Shown in pieces: positions 1 through 9,171 of a stretch of DNA of 64,000 bases (its first letter is position 1; each line of letters begins with the position of its first letter). The position numbers and the translations under genes were made by a program. The notes beneath the pieces are model-generated. The model was not told where the DNA came from. It was given only the letters and a program-made list of their open reading frames with translations, and did not search any database. This DNA is from an uncultured Polaribacter sp. (lineage in GTDB: Bacteria; Bacteroidota; Bacteroidia; Flavobacteriales; Flavobacteriaceae). The DNA lies in NCBI RefSeq assembly GCF_947503855.1, contig NZ_CANNFF010000002.1:248001-312000 (forward strand). The letters are read 5' to 3'.

Positions 1-364
1 CAATAACTTCTTCATTGGTAAATCTGATGACTTTGAAACCTAATGTATTAAGAATTTCTGTTCTTAATTCATCTGCTTCTTGCTGTTCTTTTGTATTATG
101 ATATTTGCCATCAACTTCTATAATTAGTCTTTTTTCAATGCAAATAAAATCGACTATAAACTCATCAACAATATGTTGTCTTCTAAATTTAAAACTTAAT
201 TTTTTAGTTCTTAATTGCTCCCAAAGAACTTGTTCTGCTTCAGTAGTTTGTTGTTTTCTGTTTTTTTGTAATTCTTTCATCAATTTATAAGCAGATGGGC
301 GAGCTGTTTCATAACGATTCCGCAATTCTACTCCTTCCCTTTGGGAAGGTTGGGATGGGCCACC
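1..364 (-). mobile_element. DUF559 endonuclease-domain insertion inside recG (candidate intein-like or palindrome-associated mobile ORF; left part cut by window edge)
   Basis: From codon 413 of recG the protein leaves RecG homology and becomes a DUF559 domain, a small restriction-like nuclease fold related to Vsr. Recognisable parts are the N-terminal helix with TEAEQVLWEQLR, the FKFRRQH strand, IVDFICIE, the catalytic-type EVDGKYH and the C-terminal GFKVIRFTNEEV. The junction with recG (about 329-361) carries the palindrome TTCCCTTTGGGAA read as protein (QPSQREGVE). No intein splicing blocks are seen: no Cys or Ser stands clearly at the junction and no Hedgehog/intein motif is present. Removal after translation therefore has no visible basis. 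Calling it mobile is inference from the in-frame position, the domain type and the flanking palindrome. Confidence 0.6.
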
Positions 365-1600
365 TTTCATCCACAATTTTGCTCTTTGTTTTACACCAAA
401 CCTGTGCTGTTCGTCAATAATAGCAATACCAAGATTTTTAAATTGTACTTTATCTTCTAATAAGGCATGTGTACCCACTAAAATATGTAAACTACCATCT
501 TCTAAACTAGCGTGAATTTCTTTTCGTTTTTTTGTTTTTACAGACCCTGTTAAAATAGCAACCTTAATATTCATGCCTTCTAACAATTCTGAAACAGCAA
601 TAAAATGCTGATTTGCTAAAATTTCTGTAGGCGCCATAATGGTGGCTTGAAAACCATTATCTATTGCTAAAAGCATGGTTAATAAAGCTACAATTGTTTT
701 TCCTGAGCCAACATCTCCTTGTAAAAGTCGGTTCATATGTGCACCAGATGCTACATCTTTTCTAATTTCTTTTAAAACTCTTTTTTGGGCATTTGTTAAA
801 TCAAAAGGTAACTTTTTACTATAAAATTGATTAAAAACAGCACCAACATTTTCAAAAATAAAACCTTTGTTTTTAGTTTTATTGATGAGTTTTTTACGCA
901 ATAATTGTAATTGAATAAAAAATAATTCTTCAAACTTTAATCTGTTTTGAGCTTTGGCTAAGTTTTCTTGACTTTTAGGAAAATGTATATTTAACAATGC
1001 ATCTCTTTTTAACATCAACTTAAAATCACTTATAATTTCTTGAGATAAACTTTCTTGTATGCCGTCATAAAACTGCTGTAATAAATTTTGTTGATAGGTT
1101 CGCATCATTTTATTAGAAAAACCAGAATTGGTTAATTTTTCTGTTGATGGATAAACAGGTTGCATTTTAGTTTGTAGTTTCTTTTTGTACTCTGTTACTA
1201 ACTCCATTTCTGGATGTGGAATACTAAAACTGCCATTATAATGGTTTAATTTACCATAAACCACATAAGGTTGATTAATTTTTAAAGAATCTTTAATCCA
1301 TTTTTGGCCTTTAAACCAGACTAGTTCCATAGAACCAGTAGAATCTTGAAAAGTAGCTACTAATCTACTTCCTCTTTTTTGAGCTACCGATTTTACACGT
1401 GTAATTTTACCTACAATTTGTACTTCAGCGGTACTTGGCTGTAAGTCTTTTATGGCATAAAACTGGGTTTTATCTATATATCTAAAAGGAAAAAAATGTA
1501 ATAGATCGTTACAAGTTTTTATACCCAATTCTGCAAAAAGCAATGCCGCTTTTTGTACACTTATACCTTTAATATATGTAATAGGTTGGTCTAAATTCAA
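1..1600 (-). CDS. recG: ATP-dependent DNA helicase RecG, N-terminal part, with in-frame DUF559 nuclease insertion (partial, runs off the window)
   Basis: RecG unwinds branched DNA and reverses stalled replication forks. The minus frame is open from 1600 to the window edge (533 codons) and has no C-terminus here. It shows the wedge/OB region, Walker A GDVGSGKT (residues 295-302), motif Ia with APTEILANQH, and motif II DEQH (396-399) followed by RFGVKQRAKLW. Normal RecG would continue to motif III (TATP) within about 15 residues. Instead, after K412, the frame reads a short G/P/S/Q-rich linker and then a DUF559 (Vsr-like PD-(D/E)XK) domain with TEAEQVLWEQLR, FKFRRQH, VDF (D484) and EVDGKYH (E495, D497). 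The start is TTG at 1600, because an in-frame TAA lies at 1604-1606 and no ATG intervenes. Whether the frame returns to RecG motifs III-VI beyond base 1 cannot be seen. RecG identity is firm; the consequence of the insertion is inference. Confidence 0.93.
   Translation of the reverse strand, partial: MNLDQPITYIKGISVQKAALLFAELGIKTCNDLLHFFPFRYIDKTQFYAIKDLQPSTAEVQIVGKITRVKSVAQKRGSRLVATFQDSTGSMELVWFKGQKWIKDSLKINQPYVVYGKLNHYNGSFSIPHPEMELVTEYKKKLQTKMQPVYPSTEKLTNSGFSNKMMRTYQQNLLQQFYDGIQESLSQEIISDFKLMLKRDALLNIHFPKSQENLAKAQNRLKFEELFFIQLQLLRKKLINKTKNKGFIFENVGAVFNQFYSKKLPFDLTNAQKRVLKEIRKDVASGAHMNRLLQGDVGSGKTIVALLTMLLAIDNGFQATIMAPTEILANQHFIAVSELLEGMNIKVAILTGSVKTKKRKEIHASLEDGSLHILVGTHALLEDKVQFKNLGIAIIDEQHRFGVKQRAKLWMKGGPSQPSQREGVELRNRYETARPSAYKLMKELQKNRKQQTTEAEQVLWEQLRTKKLSFKFRRQHIVDEFIVDFICIEKRLIIEVDGKYHNTKEQQEADELRTEILNTLGFKVIRFTNEEVI
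329..361. repeat. REP-like palindrome at the recG/DUF559 junction
   Basis: The segment contains the inverted repeat TTCCC-TTT-GGGAA (335-347) extended by CC/GG-rich flanks (ctccttccc and gggaaggttggg). It is much more G+C-rich than the surrounding gene. It lies exactly where RecG homology stops and the DUF559 domain begins, and it is translated without a stop. It resembles short palindromic interspersed repeats of Flavobacteriia, but no second copy was found in this window. Confidence 0.55.
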
Positions 1601-1649
1601 CTTTTAAAAGTTTGTAAAAACGAAAATACAAAATACCTTTTATTTGACG

Positions 1650-1657
1650 TATCTTTG
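1650..1657 (+). promoter_or_regulatory. -7 promoter element TATCTTTG for the RNA methyltransferase gene
   Basis: TATCTTTG matches the Bacteroidota -7 consensus TAnnTTTG and lies 22 bases before the ATG at 1680. It argues against a TTG start at 1644, because the promoter would then lie inside the coding region. Confidence 0.6.
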
Positions 1658-1679
1658 CACCCCATTAGATTTAAATAAA

Positions 1680-2891
1680 ATGAGATTACACAGAAATTTA
1701 ACATTTGCTGTTATAGACAGTATTAGAGATATATTTAACGAAGGTGTTTACGCAGATAAAGCCGTAGAAAAAGCTTTAAAAAGAGATAAACGTTGGGGTG
1801 CAAGAGATCGTAAGTTTGTGGCAGAAACCATTTACGAAATGGTACGTTGGAATAGGTTATACGCAGAAATTGCAGAAGTAAAAATACCTTATGATAGAGA
1901 TAATATTTGGAGATTGTTTTCTGTATGGTGTATTCTAAGAGGAATTGCATTACCAGATTGGAATCAAATTGGTGATGTGCCAGAAAGAAGGATTAAAGGG
2001 CGTTTTGCTGAATTATCTAAAATTAGAAAATATAGAGAATCTGTACCAGATTGGATGGACGAATTATGTATATCTGAATTAGGAGAAGCTATTTGGACCA
2101 AAGAAATTGAAGCTTTAAATGAGCAAGCCAAAGTAATTTTACGAACTAATACATTAAACATTACCAAAGAAGTTCTTCAGAAAAAATTAAGAGCAGAAAA
2201 TGTAATTACAGAATTTGTACCTAATCATCCAGATGCTTTGGTATTACCAGAAAGAGCCAATGTATTTAAAACAGAAGCTTTTCACAATGGTTTTTTTGAA
2301 GTTCAAGATGCCTCCTCTCAATTAGTAGCTGCTTATTTAGATGTACAACCAGGTATGAAAGTAGTAGATACTTGTGCTGGTGCTGGTGGTAAAACCTTGC
2401 ATTTATCTGCTTTAATGCAAAATAAAGGGCAAATAATTGCTATGGATATTTACGAAAGTAAATTAAAAAAATTAAAAGTAAGAGCCAGAAGAAACAAAGC
2501 ACATAATATAGATATGCGTGTAATAGATTCTACAAAACCTATTAAAAAACTATATGGTAAAGCAGATAGAGTTTTAATAGATGCGCCTTGTTCTGGTTTG
2601 GGTGTTATTAGAAGAAACCCAGATTCTAAGTGGAAATTACAACCAGAATTTATAGATAACATTAAAAACGTACAGCAAGAAATTTTACAGAGTTACTCTA
2701 AAATGGTAAAACCAGGTGGTAAAATGGTGTATGCAACTTGTTCAATTCTTCCATCAGAAAATCAAAATCAAGTTAATACTTTCTTAACATCAGAAGCAGG
2801 AAAAGAGTTTACCTTTGTATCAGATAAAAAAGTGTTAGCTCATAAATCTGGTTTTGACGGATTTTACATGGCGCTTTTAGAAAAAAAATAA
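1680..2891 (+). CDS. RsmB/NOP-family RNA (cytosine-C5) methyltransferase
   Basis: This SAM-dependent enzyme methylates cytosine-5 in rRNA or tRNA. It has 403 residues. The N-terminal part is the NusB-like RNA-binding region. The Rossmann domain shows motif I VVDTCAGAGGKT, motif IV DAPCSGLGVIRRNPD and motif VI YATCSILPSENQ. The two motif cysteines (APC and ATC) are the catalytic pair expected for m5C methyltransferases. The start was placed at ATG 1680 (MRLHRNLTF) because the upstream TTG at 1644 overlaps a TATCTTTG promoter element. The gene is divergent from recG with an 79-base gap. The family is certain. The exact target (16S C967 as for E. coli RsmB, or another site) is not decidable from sequence alone. 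Confidence 0.93.
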   Translation: MRLHRNLTFAVIDSIRDIFNEGVYADKAVEKALKRDKRWGARDRKFVAETIYEMVRWNRLYAEIAEVKIPYDRDNIWRLFSVWCILRGIALPDWNQIGDVPERRIKGRFAELSKIRKYRESVPDWMDELCISELGEAIWTKEIEALNEQAKVILRTNTLNITKEVLQKKLRAENVITEFVPNHPDALVLPERANVFKTEAFHNGFFEVQDASSQLVAAYLDVQPGMKVVDTCAGAGGKTLHLSALMQNKGQIIAMDIYESKLKKLKVRARRNKAHNIDMRVIDSTKPIKKLYGKADRVLIDAPCSGLGVIRRNPDSKWKLQPEFIDNIKNVQQEILQSYSKMVKPGGKMVYATCSILPSENQNQVNTFLTSEAGKEFTFVSDKKVLAHKSGFDGFYMALLEKK

Positions 2892-2961
2892 CCTTAATAT
2901 ATTGCTAGTAATAGGTTTAATTGCAGAAAAAGAAATATCTATTTTTTAATTTTTAATAAAT

Positions 2962-5165
2962 ATGATTAAAAAATTACTTTTTAGTATTCTTACTTTAACC
3001 TCTTTAATCTCTTTCTGTCAAGAAGCTTATTATAGTGATATTAATTTACAATTATCTGGTACAGATTTAAAAGATGCTTTAGCAACAAAAATTATTAGTA
3101 CACACACAAATTTATTAAGTTACACTCCTGGTGTTTGGGAAGCTTCTAAGGTTACAGACAAAGATGTAGATGCATCTAAAGTTGTTTTAATTTATGGTTG
3201 GGAAAATGGTACTGACCAAGATATTACAAACGACAGAACTAGAGATAATTCTTTACAAGATAGAGGAAATGGTGATAACTTTGTTTGGAACAGAGAACAT
3301 GTTTTTTCTAAATCTTTGGCAAGCCCAAGTTTGGTAACAAACAATCCAGGTTCTGGTAAAGATGCACACAACTTAAGACCTGCAGATAAAAACAGAAATT
3401 CAGAAAGAAATAATTTTAAATTTGCTTTAGTACTGGTAATTCTTCTCGTTCTAGCGTAACTTACAATGGTCCCGAAGGCCCAAATACAAGAGGTTGGTAT
3501 CCTGGAGATGAATGGAAAGGTGATGTTGCTAGAATTATTATGTACATGTACCTTCGTTACGGAGACCAATGTTTGCCTACTGCTGTAGGTGTTGGGAGTA
3601 ATCAATTTACGCCAGATGACATGATTGATTTATTCTTAAAATGGAATGTAGAAGACCCCGTTTCAGACTTTGAAAAAGCTCGTAATACATTTCATGAAAA
3701 TACTTCGAATACTTATGCGCAAGGAAATAGAAACCCTTTTATAGATAACCCATATTTAGCAACTAGAATTTGGGGCGGAGATGCAGCACAAGATACTTGG
3801 GGTATTTACACTAGTAGTGATACATAAGCACCTACTAAGCCTACAAATGTAACTTTAAGCAATATAACTTTAACATCAATCGATTTAAACTGGACAGCTT
3901 CTACAGATGATGTTGGTGTTATAGGTTATAATGTTTATGTTAATGATGTTTTAACAAAACAAACTACAACAACAAATACTTCTATAACAGATTTAGAAGC
4001 AGGCACATCTTATAGCTTTAAAGTTGTTGCCAAAGATCAAATTAATAGATCTGAAGCAAGTGACATAGTTACAAGACAAACATTATCGGACACAACAGCT
4101 CCAACTGTACCTAATAATGTTACAATTACAAATATTACAGATAGCTCTTTCATGGTAAACTGGTCTGCATCAACAGATAATAATGCCGTTGTAAGTTATG
4201 ACGTTTATTTAGATGATTCTTTTCACGCAAATACAACAGAAACAAATTATACAATCATAAATTTATCAACATCTACTACTTATCGTATAACTGTATTAGC
4301 TAAAGACAAAGACAATAATATGTCTGCAAAATCTGCAGCAGCTAGCGCAACAACTACAGATGGTTCTTCTGGTGGTACTGCAACAGAATTATTTATTTCT
4401 GAATATGTTGAAGGAAATGGAGGCACTAACAAAGCAATTGAAATTGTTAACCTAACAGGTAGTACAGTAGATCTTGATGGATATGTTTTAAAATTAGAAA
4501 GAAATGGATCTGGTGTTTGGACCACACCTTTAGCTTTAGATAAAGGATCTGTAAAAAGTATTGTTCCTGGTGATGTTTTTGTTGTTGGTAACGGAGATAA
4601 CTCTGCTCCAGAATTACAACCATATTCTGCATCTAATCCAAATGGACAAGTAGATTTAGTACAACCAAATAACCTTGACACAAACTATGGTCAACCAGTA
4701 AACTTTAATGGTGATGACGCAGTTGCTTTATTTAAAGATGATGTATTAATTGATATAATTGGCGTTTTTGGAAATAGCGAAAAATTTGCCATTAACGTAA
4801 CATTAAGAAGAAACGAAGATATTACTGCACCTAACACTACCTTTGATAAAACAGCTGAATGGACTGCTTTTCCTGAAAACACATTTAACGGCGTTGGAAG
4901 TCACACTGTAACTCTAAGTACAAATTCAGAGGCTTTAAACGGTTTCAAAATGTATCCAAACCCGGTTACAGGAAACAAGTTATTTTTTAATATCAACGAA
5001 AAAGCAACTATAAATATTTATAATGTCCTAGGTAAATTGGTACAATCAGAAACAATAAAAAACGTAAACAGTTCTATAAACGTTTCCAAGTTATCTAAAG
5101 GGATGTATTTATTAAAATTATATACGCAAAACCAATCGATCAGTAAAAAGTTTATCAAACAATAA
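2962..5165 (+). pseudogene. Broken T9SS-secreted endonuclease I-type nuclease (frameshift plus in-frame stop)
   Basis: The parent gene would encode a secreted protein of about 733 residues. It has a signal peptide (MIKKLLFSILTLTSLISFC), an endonuclease I domain (WNREHVFSKSLA, DAHNLRPAD, then WYPGDEWKGDVARIIMYMYLRYGDQ), two fibronectin type III domains, a lamin-tail domain (ELFISEYVEGNGG, NFNGDDAVALF) and a T9SS type A sorting domain (MYPNP, VLGKLV, KGMYLLKL) ending at 5165. Two lesions break it. A one-base loss at about 3424-3425 shifts the frame inside the nuclease domain, ending the first piece at 3459. A TAA at 3825-3827 then lies in the downstream frame between the nuclease and the first FnIII domain. 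All homologous segments on both sides are otherwise intact, so decay is recent, or one lesion is a sequencing error. Confidence 0.85.
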
Positions 5166-5186
5166 AAATTAAATAGTAAAATTTAA

Positions 5187-5218
5187 AAGACGACTATTTT
5201 TAGTCGTCTTTTTTTTTT
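5187..5218 (+). terminator. Rho-independent terminator after the endonuclease pseudogene
   Basis: Ten-base perfect stem AAGACGACTA / TAGTCGTCTT with a TTTT loop, followed by a run of T. Confidence 0.9.
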
Positions 5219-5286
5219 GTTAAAAACCTATTGAAAAACTATATAATTTCGAGTAAATAAATCCTTTAAATTCAATTGAAAAAAAG

Positions 5287-5294
5287 TAAATTTG
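5287..5294 (+). promoter_or_regulatory. -7 promoter element TAAATTTG for purL
   Basis: Exact TAnnTTTG match, 34 bases before the purL ATG and after the preceding terminator. No clear TTTG -33 box was found at the usual spacing. Confidence 0.5.
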
Positions 5295-5328
5295 CGCTAT
5301 AAAGACAATATGTAAATACAACTATACA

Positions 5329-8300
5329 ATGATTTATTTCTTTGGAAACGTAAATAGCAAAGTTTTTGCTGTTCAAACAACAAAAGAATTCTCTACAGAA
5401 ACCATCAACAAACTAACTTGGTTATTTGGCAACCAGCCAAAAATAGAAGCGTCAACAATAGACGCTTTTTTTGTTGGTCCAAGAGCAGCAATGATAACAC
5501 CTTGGAGTACAAATGCTGTAGAAATTACTCAAAACATGGGGATTTCTGACATCCTTAGAATTGAAGAATTTACTACTGTTTCAGAAGACTTTACAGATTA
5601 TGATCCAATGATTTCAGAGAAATTTAAAGGTTTACATCAAGACAGTTTTACCATAAAAATAGCACCAGAAGCTATTTTAAATATCGATGATATTGCTGCT
5701 TATAATCAGCAAGAAGGGTTATCTTTAAGTGATGAAGAAGTTACTTATTTAGAAGGTGTTGCTAAAAAAATAGGTAGAAAATTAACAGATTCTGAAGTAT
5801 TTGGTTTTAGCCAAGTAAACTCAGAGCACTGTAGACATAAAATTTTTAACGGAACTTTTATCATTGATGGTGTAGAGCAACCCTCCTCCCTATTTAAAAT
5901 GATTAAAGAAACATCTAAAGAAAACCCAAATGATATTGTTTCTGCATACAAAGACAATGTAGCGTTTATTAAAGGGCCAAAAGTAGAAGAGTTTGCACCT
6001 AAAAAACCAGAAGTTCCAGAATTTTATCAAACAAAAGAGTTTGAATCTGTAATTTCTTTAAAAGCAGAAACACACAACTTTCCTACCACAGTAGAACCTT
6101 TTAACGGAGCTGCAACTGGTTCTGGAGGAGAAATTAGAGATCGTTTAGCAGGTGGTAAAGGTTCTTTACCTTTGGCGGGTACAGCAGTATATTTTACCTC
6201 TTATTCTAGATTAGAAGAAAACAGACCTTGGGAAGATAAGTTTGAAGCCAGAAAATGGTTGTATCAAACTCCTATGGATATTTTAATTAAAGCTTCAAAT
6301 GGAGCTTCTGACTTTGGTAATAAATTTGGGCAACCTTTAATTACAGGTTCTGTATTAACTTTTGAGCACGAAGAAAATGCATCTTCAAGTACTGCTAAAC
6401 CAAGAAAATTAGGTTTCGATAAAGTAATTATGCAAGCTGGTGGGATTGGTTATGGTAAAGCAAATCAAGCGATAAAAGAGGTGCCAAAATCAGGCGATAA
6501 AATTGTAATACTTGGTGGGGAAAACTACAGAATTGGTATGGGGGGTGCAGCTGTTTCTTCTGCAGATACTGGTGAATTTGCTTCTGGAATTGAATTAAAC
6601 GCAGTACAACGTTCAAACCCAGAAATGCAAAAACGTGCTGCAAACGCAGTTCGTGGAATGGTAGAAAGTGATGAGAATTTTATCGTTTCTATTCATGATC
6701 ATGGTGCAGGTGGGCATTTAAATTGTTTATCTGAATTGGTAGAAGATACAGGAGGAAACATAGATTTAGACAAATTACCTGTTGGAGACCCAACTTTATC
6801 AGCAAAAGAAATTATTGGTAACGAATCTCAAGAGAGAATGGGATTGGTAATTGCTGAAAAACATTTAGACACTTTACATAAAATTGCAGATAGAGAACGC
6901 GCACCAATCTATAATGTTGGTGAAGTTACAGGAAATGATCGATTTACATTCGAATCTAAAACTACGGGTAAAAAACCAATGGATTTGGCATTAGAAGATA
7001 TGTTTGGTTCATCACCAAAAACAATTATGACAGACAATACTGTTGTAAGAAATTATAAAAATCCTCGTTACAAAACCAAAAACTTAGAAATCTATTTAAA
7101 ACAAGTTTTACAACTAGAAGCTGTTGCATGTAAAGATTGGTTAACAAACAAAGTAGATAGATGTGTAGGTGGTAAAGTTGCCAAACAACAATGTGTAGGC
7201 CCATTACAAATTCCTTTAAACAACGTGGGTGTAATGGCTTTAGATTATAAAGGTATAGAAGGTATTGCAACCACTGTTGGCCACTCTCCTATTTCTGGAT
7301 TAATTCATCCAGAAGCTGGAAGTAGAAATGCGATTACAGAAGCATTAACCAATATTATTTGGGCACCTTTAAAAGATAATTTAAAAAGTGTTTCATTATC
7401 TGCAAACTGGATGTGGCCTTGTAAAAACGAAGGTGAAGACGCACGCTTATACAGCGCTGTAAAGGCTGTTTCAGAATTTTCTATTGATTTAGGGATCAAT
7501 GTTCCAACAGGAAAAGATTCGCTTTCTATGAAACAAAAATATCCTGATGGAGATGTAATTTCTCCAGGAACTGTAATTATTTCTGCAGCTGGAAATTGTA
7601 ACGAAATTACAAAAGTAGTAGAACCTGTTTTACAAGTAGATGGTGGTAATATTTATTACATAAACGTATCTCAAGACGAATATAAATTAGGAGGTAGTTC
7701 TTTCAATCAAACTTTAAATGCGATTGGTAGTGAAACACCCGATGTTACAAATCCTTCTTATGTAAAGAAAACGTTTAACACAATTCAAAAATTGATAAAA
7801 AGCGATAAAATTGTTGCAGGACATGATATTGCTTCTGGTGGATTTATTACCACTTTATTAGAAATGTGTTTCGCTGATGTAAATTTAGGGGCAGATTTCG
7901 ATATTTCTGAATTAAATGAAGAAGATTCTATCAAAATTCTTTTTTCTGAAAATGCAGGTATTGTTTTTCAAGCAGATAATTCTATAGAAAGTATTTTAGA
8001 AGAAGCTGGTATTTCAGCATTTAAAATTGGTACTGCAAATAATTCAGGTACAGTTACTATTAAAAACAAACAAGAGAATTTTTCTTTTGATGTTGCGCAT
8101 TTAAGAGATGTTTGGTACAAAACCTCGTATTTATTAGACCAAAAACAAACTGCTAATAATTTAGCAAAAGATAGATTTGACAATTATAAAAATCAACCTT
8201 TACAATACACTTTTCCTAAGAATTTTACAGGTAAACTTCCTGCAACAGAAAATACAAGACCTAAAGCAGCAATTATTCGTGAAAAAGGTTCTAACTCAGA

Positions 8301-9012
8301 ACGTGAAATGGCAAATGCCATGTATTTAGCAGGTTTTGATGTAAAAGATGTACACATGACAGATTTAATTTCTGGTCGTGAAAATTTAAAAGACATCCAA
8401 TTTATTGGAGCTGTAGGTGGTTTTTCTAATTCAGATGTTTTGGGTTCTGCAAAAGGTTGGGCAGGTGCATTTAAGTATAATGAAAAAGCGAATATTACCC
8501 TACAAAATTTCTTTAAGAGAAAAGATACTTTGTCTGTAGGTATTTGTAATGGTTGTCAATTATTTATGGAATTAGAATTGATTAATCCAGAACATAAAGT
8601 ACATGGTAAAATGCATCATAACGATTCACATAAGCACGAAAGTTCATTTACTTCAGTAAAAATTAAAGAAAACAATTCAGTAATGTTAAGCTCTTTAGCA
8701 GGTACAGAGTTAGGTGTTTGGATTTCTCATGGTGAAGGAAAATTTAACTTACCAGAAAGTGAAGAAAATTACAACATTGTTGCCAAATATGGCTATGAAG
8801 GTTACCCTAACAACCCCAATGGTTCAGATTATAACACAGCTATGTTGACTGATAAAACAGGGCGTCATTTAGTTACAATGCCACATATAGAGCGTTCTAC
8901 TTTTCAATGGAACTGGGCCAACTATCCAAAGGGAAGAAAAGACGAAGTAACACCTTGGTTAGAAGCATTTGTAAATGCGAAAAATTGGATTTTAGAGAAT
9001 AAAAAAAGTTAA
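5329..9012 (+). CDS. purL: Phosphoribosylformylglycinamidine synthase (FGAR amidotransferase), large single-chain type
   Basis: It converts FGAR, glutamine and ATP to FGAM in purine synthesis. At 1227 residues it is the fused form, with the synthetase and glutaminase in one chain. The sequence shows the FGAM synthetase linker and core (NSEHCRHKIF, LKAETHNFPT, GAATGSGGEIRDR, ESQERMG, HDIASGGF). The C-terminal class I glutaminase has the nucleophile motif GICNGCQ (Cys about 1073) and a later WISHGEGKF segment. Length and domain order match the proteobacterial/flavobacterial PurL rather than the PurLQS split complex. It stands alone between two terminators. Confidence 0.97.
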   Translation: MIYFFGNVNSKVFAVQTTKEFSTETINKLTWLFGNQPKIEASTIDAFFVGPRAAMITPWSTNAVEITQNMGISDILRIEEFTTVSEDFTDYDPMISEKFKGLHQDSFTIKIAPEAILNIDDIAAYNQQEGLSLSDEEVTYLEGVAKKIGRKLTDSEVFGFSQVNSEHCRHKIFNGTFIIDGVEQPSSLFKMIKETSKENPNDIVSAYKDNVAFIKGPKVEEFAPKKPEVPEFYQTKEFESVISLKAETHNFPTTVEPFNGAATGSGGEIRDRLAGGKGSLPLAGTAVYFTSYSRLEENRPWEDKFEARKWLYQTPMDILIKASNGASDFGNKFGQPLITGSVLTFEHEENASSSTAKPRKLGFDKVIMQAGGIGYGKANQAIKEVPKSGDKIVILGGENYRIGMGGAAVSSADTGEFASGIELNAVQRSNPEMQKRAANAVRGMVESDENFIVSIHDHGAGGHLNCLSELVEDTGGNIDLDKLPVGDPTLSAKEIIGNESQERMGLVIAEKHLDTLHKIADRERAPIYNVGEVTGNDRFTFESKTTGKKPMDLALEDMFGSSPKTIMTDNTVVRNYKNPRYKTKNLEIYLKQVLQLEAVACKDWLTNKVDRCVGGKVAKQQCVGPLQIPLNNVGVMALDYKGIEGIATTVGHSPISGLIHPEAGSRNAITEALTNIIWAPLKDNLKSVSLSANWMWPCKNEGEDARLYSAVKAVSEFSIDLGINVPTGKDSLSMKQKYPDGDVISPGTVIISAAGNCNEITKVVEPVLQVDGGNIYYINVSQDEYKLGGSSFNQTLNAIGSETPDVTNPSYVKKTFNTIQKLIKSDKIVAGHDIASGGFITTLLEMCFADVNLGADFDISELNEEDSIKILFSENAGIVFQADNSIESILEEAGISAFKIGTANNSGTVTIKNKQENFSFDVAHLRDVWYKTSYLLDQKQTANNLAKDRFDNYKNQPLQYTFPKNFTGKLPATENTRPKAAIIREKGSNSEREMANAMYLAGFDVKDVHMTDLISGRENLKDIQFIGAVGGFSNSDVLGSAKGWAGAFKYNEKANITLQNFFKRKDTLSVGICNGCQLFMELELINPEHKVHGKMHHNDSHKHESSFTSVKIKENNSVMLSSLAGTELGVWISHGEGKFNLPESEENYNIVAKYGYEGYPNNPNGSDYNTAMLTDKTGRHLVTMPHIERSTFQWNWANYPKGRKDEVTPWLEAFVNAKNWILENKKS

Positions 9013-9031
9013 AACAAATTTCAGTACAATA

Positions 9032-9065
9032 AAAAAGACCACATTAAAAGTTGGTCTTTTTTTTT
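9032..9065 (+). terminator. Terminator after purL
   Basis: Stem AAAAAGACCA / TGGTCTTTTT around a ten-base loop, followed by T residues. Confidence 0.85.
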
Positions 9066-9171
9066 AATAAACACTTAGCGACAAATTAATTCATTAAAAA
9101 AAAATAAATTAAGTGTCACAAATAAAAAATTAAGTGGTCTTTTTATAAAACAATTCAAAATTCAATATAAA

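Noticed and set aside
105..290. Short plus-strand open frame opposite the DUF559 region
   Set aside because: It is the shadow of the recG/DUF559 coding strand and has no ribosome-binding site or domain.
1..370. RecG insertion as a classical intein
   Set aside because: No Cys or Ser at the junction, no splicing blocks and no Hint-domain motifs were seen in the visible part.
1644..1680. TTG start at 1644 for the RNA methyltransferase
   Set aside because: It overlaps a -7 promoter box; ATG 1680 gives the usual family N-terminus.
5300..5330. Purine riboswitch before purL
   Set aside because: The leader is only about 30 bases and has no riboswitch-like stem.
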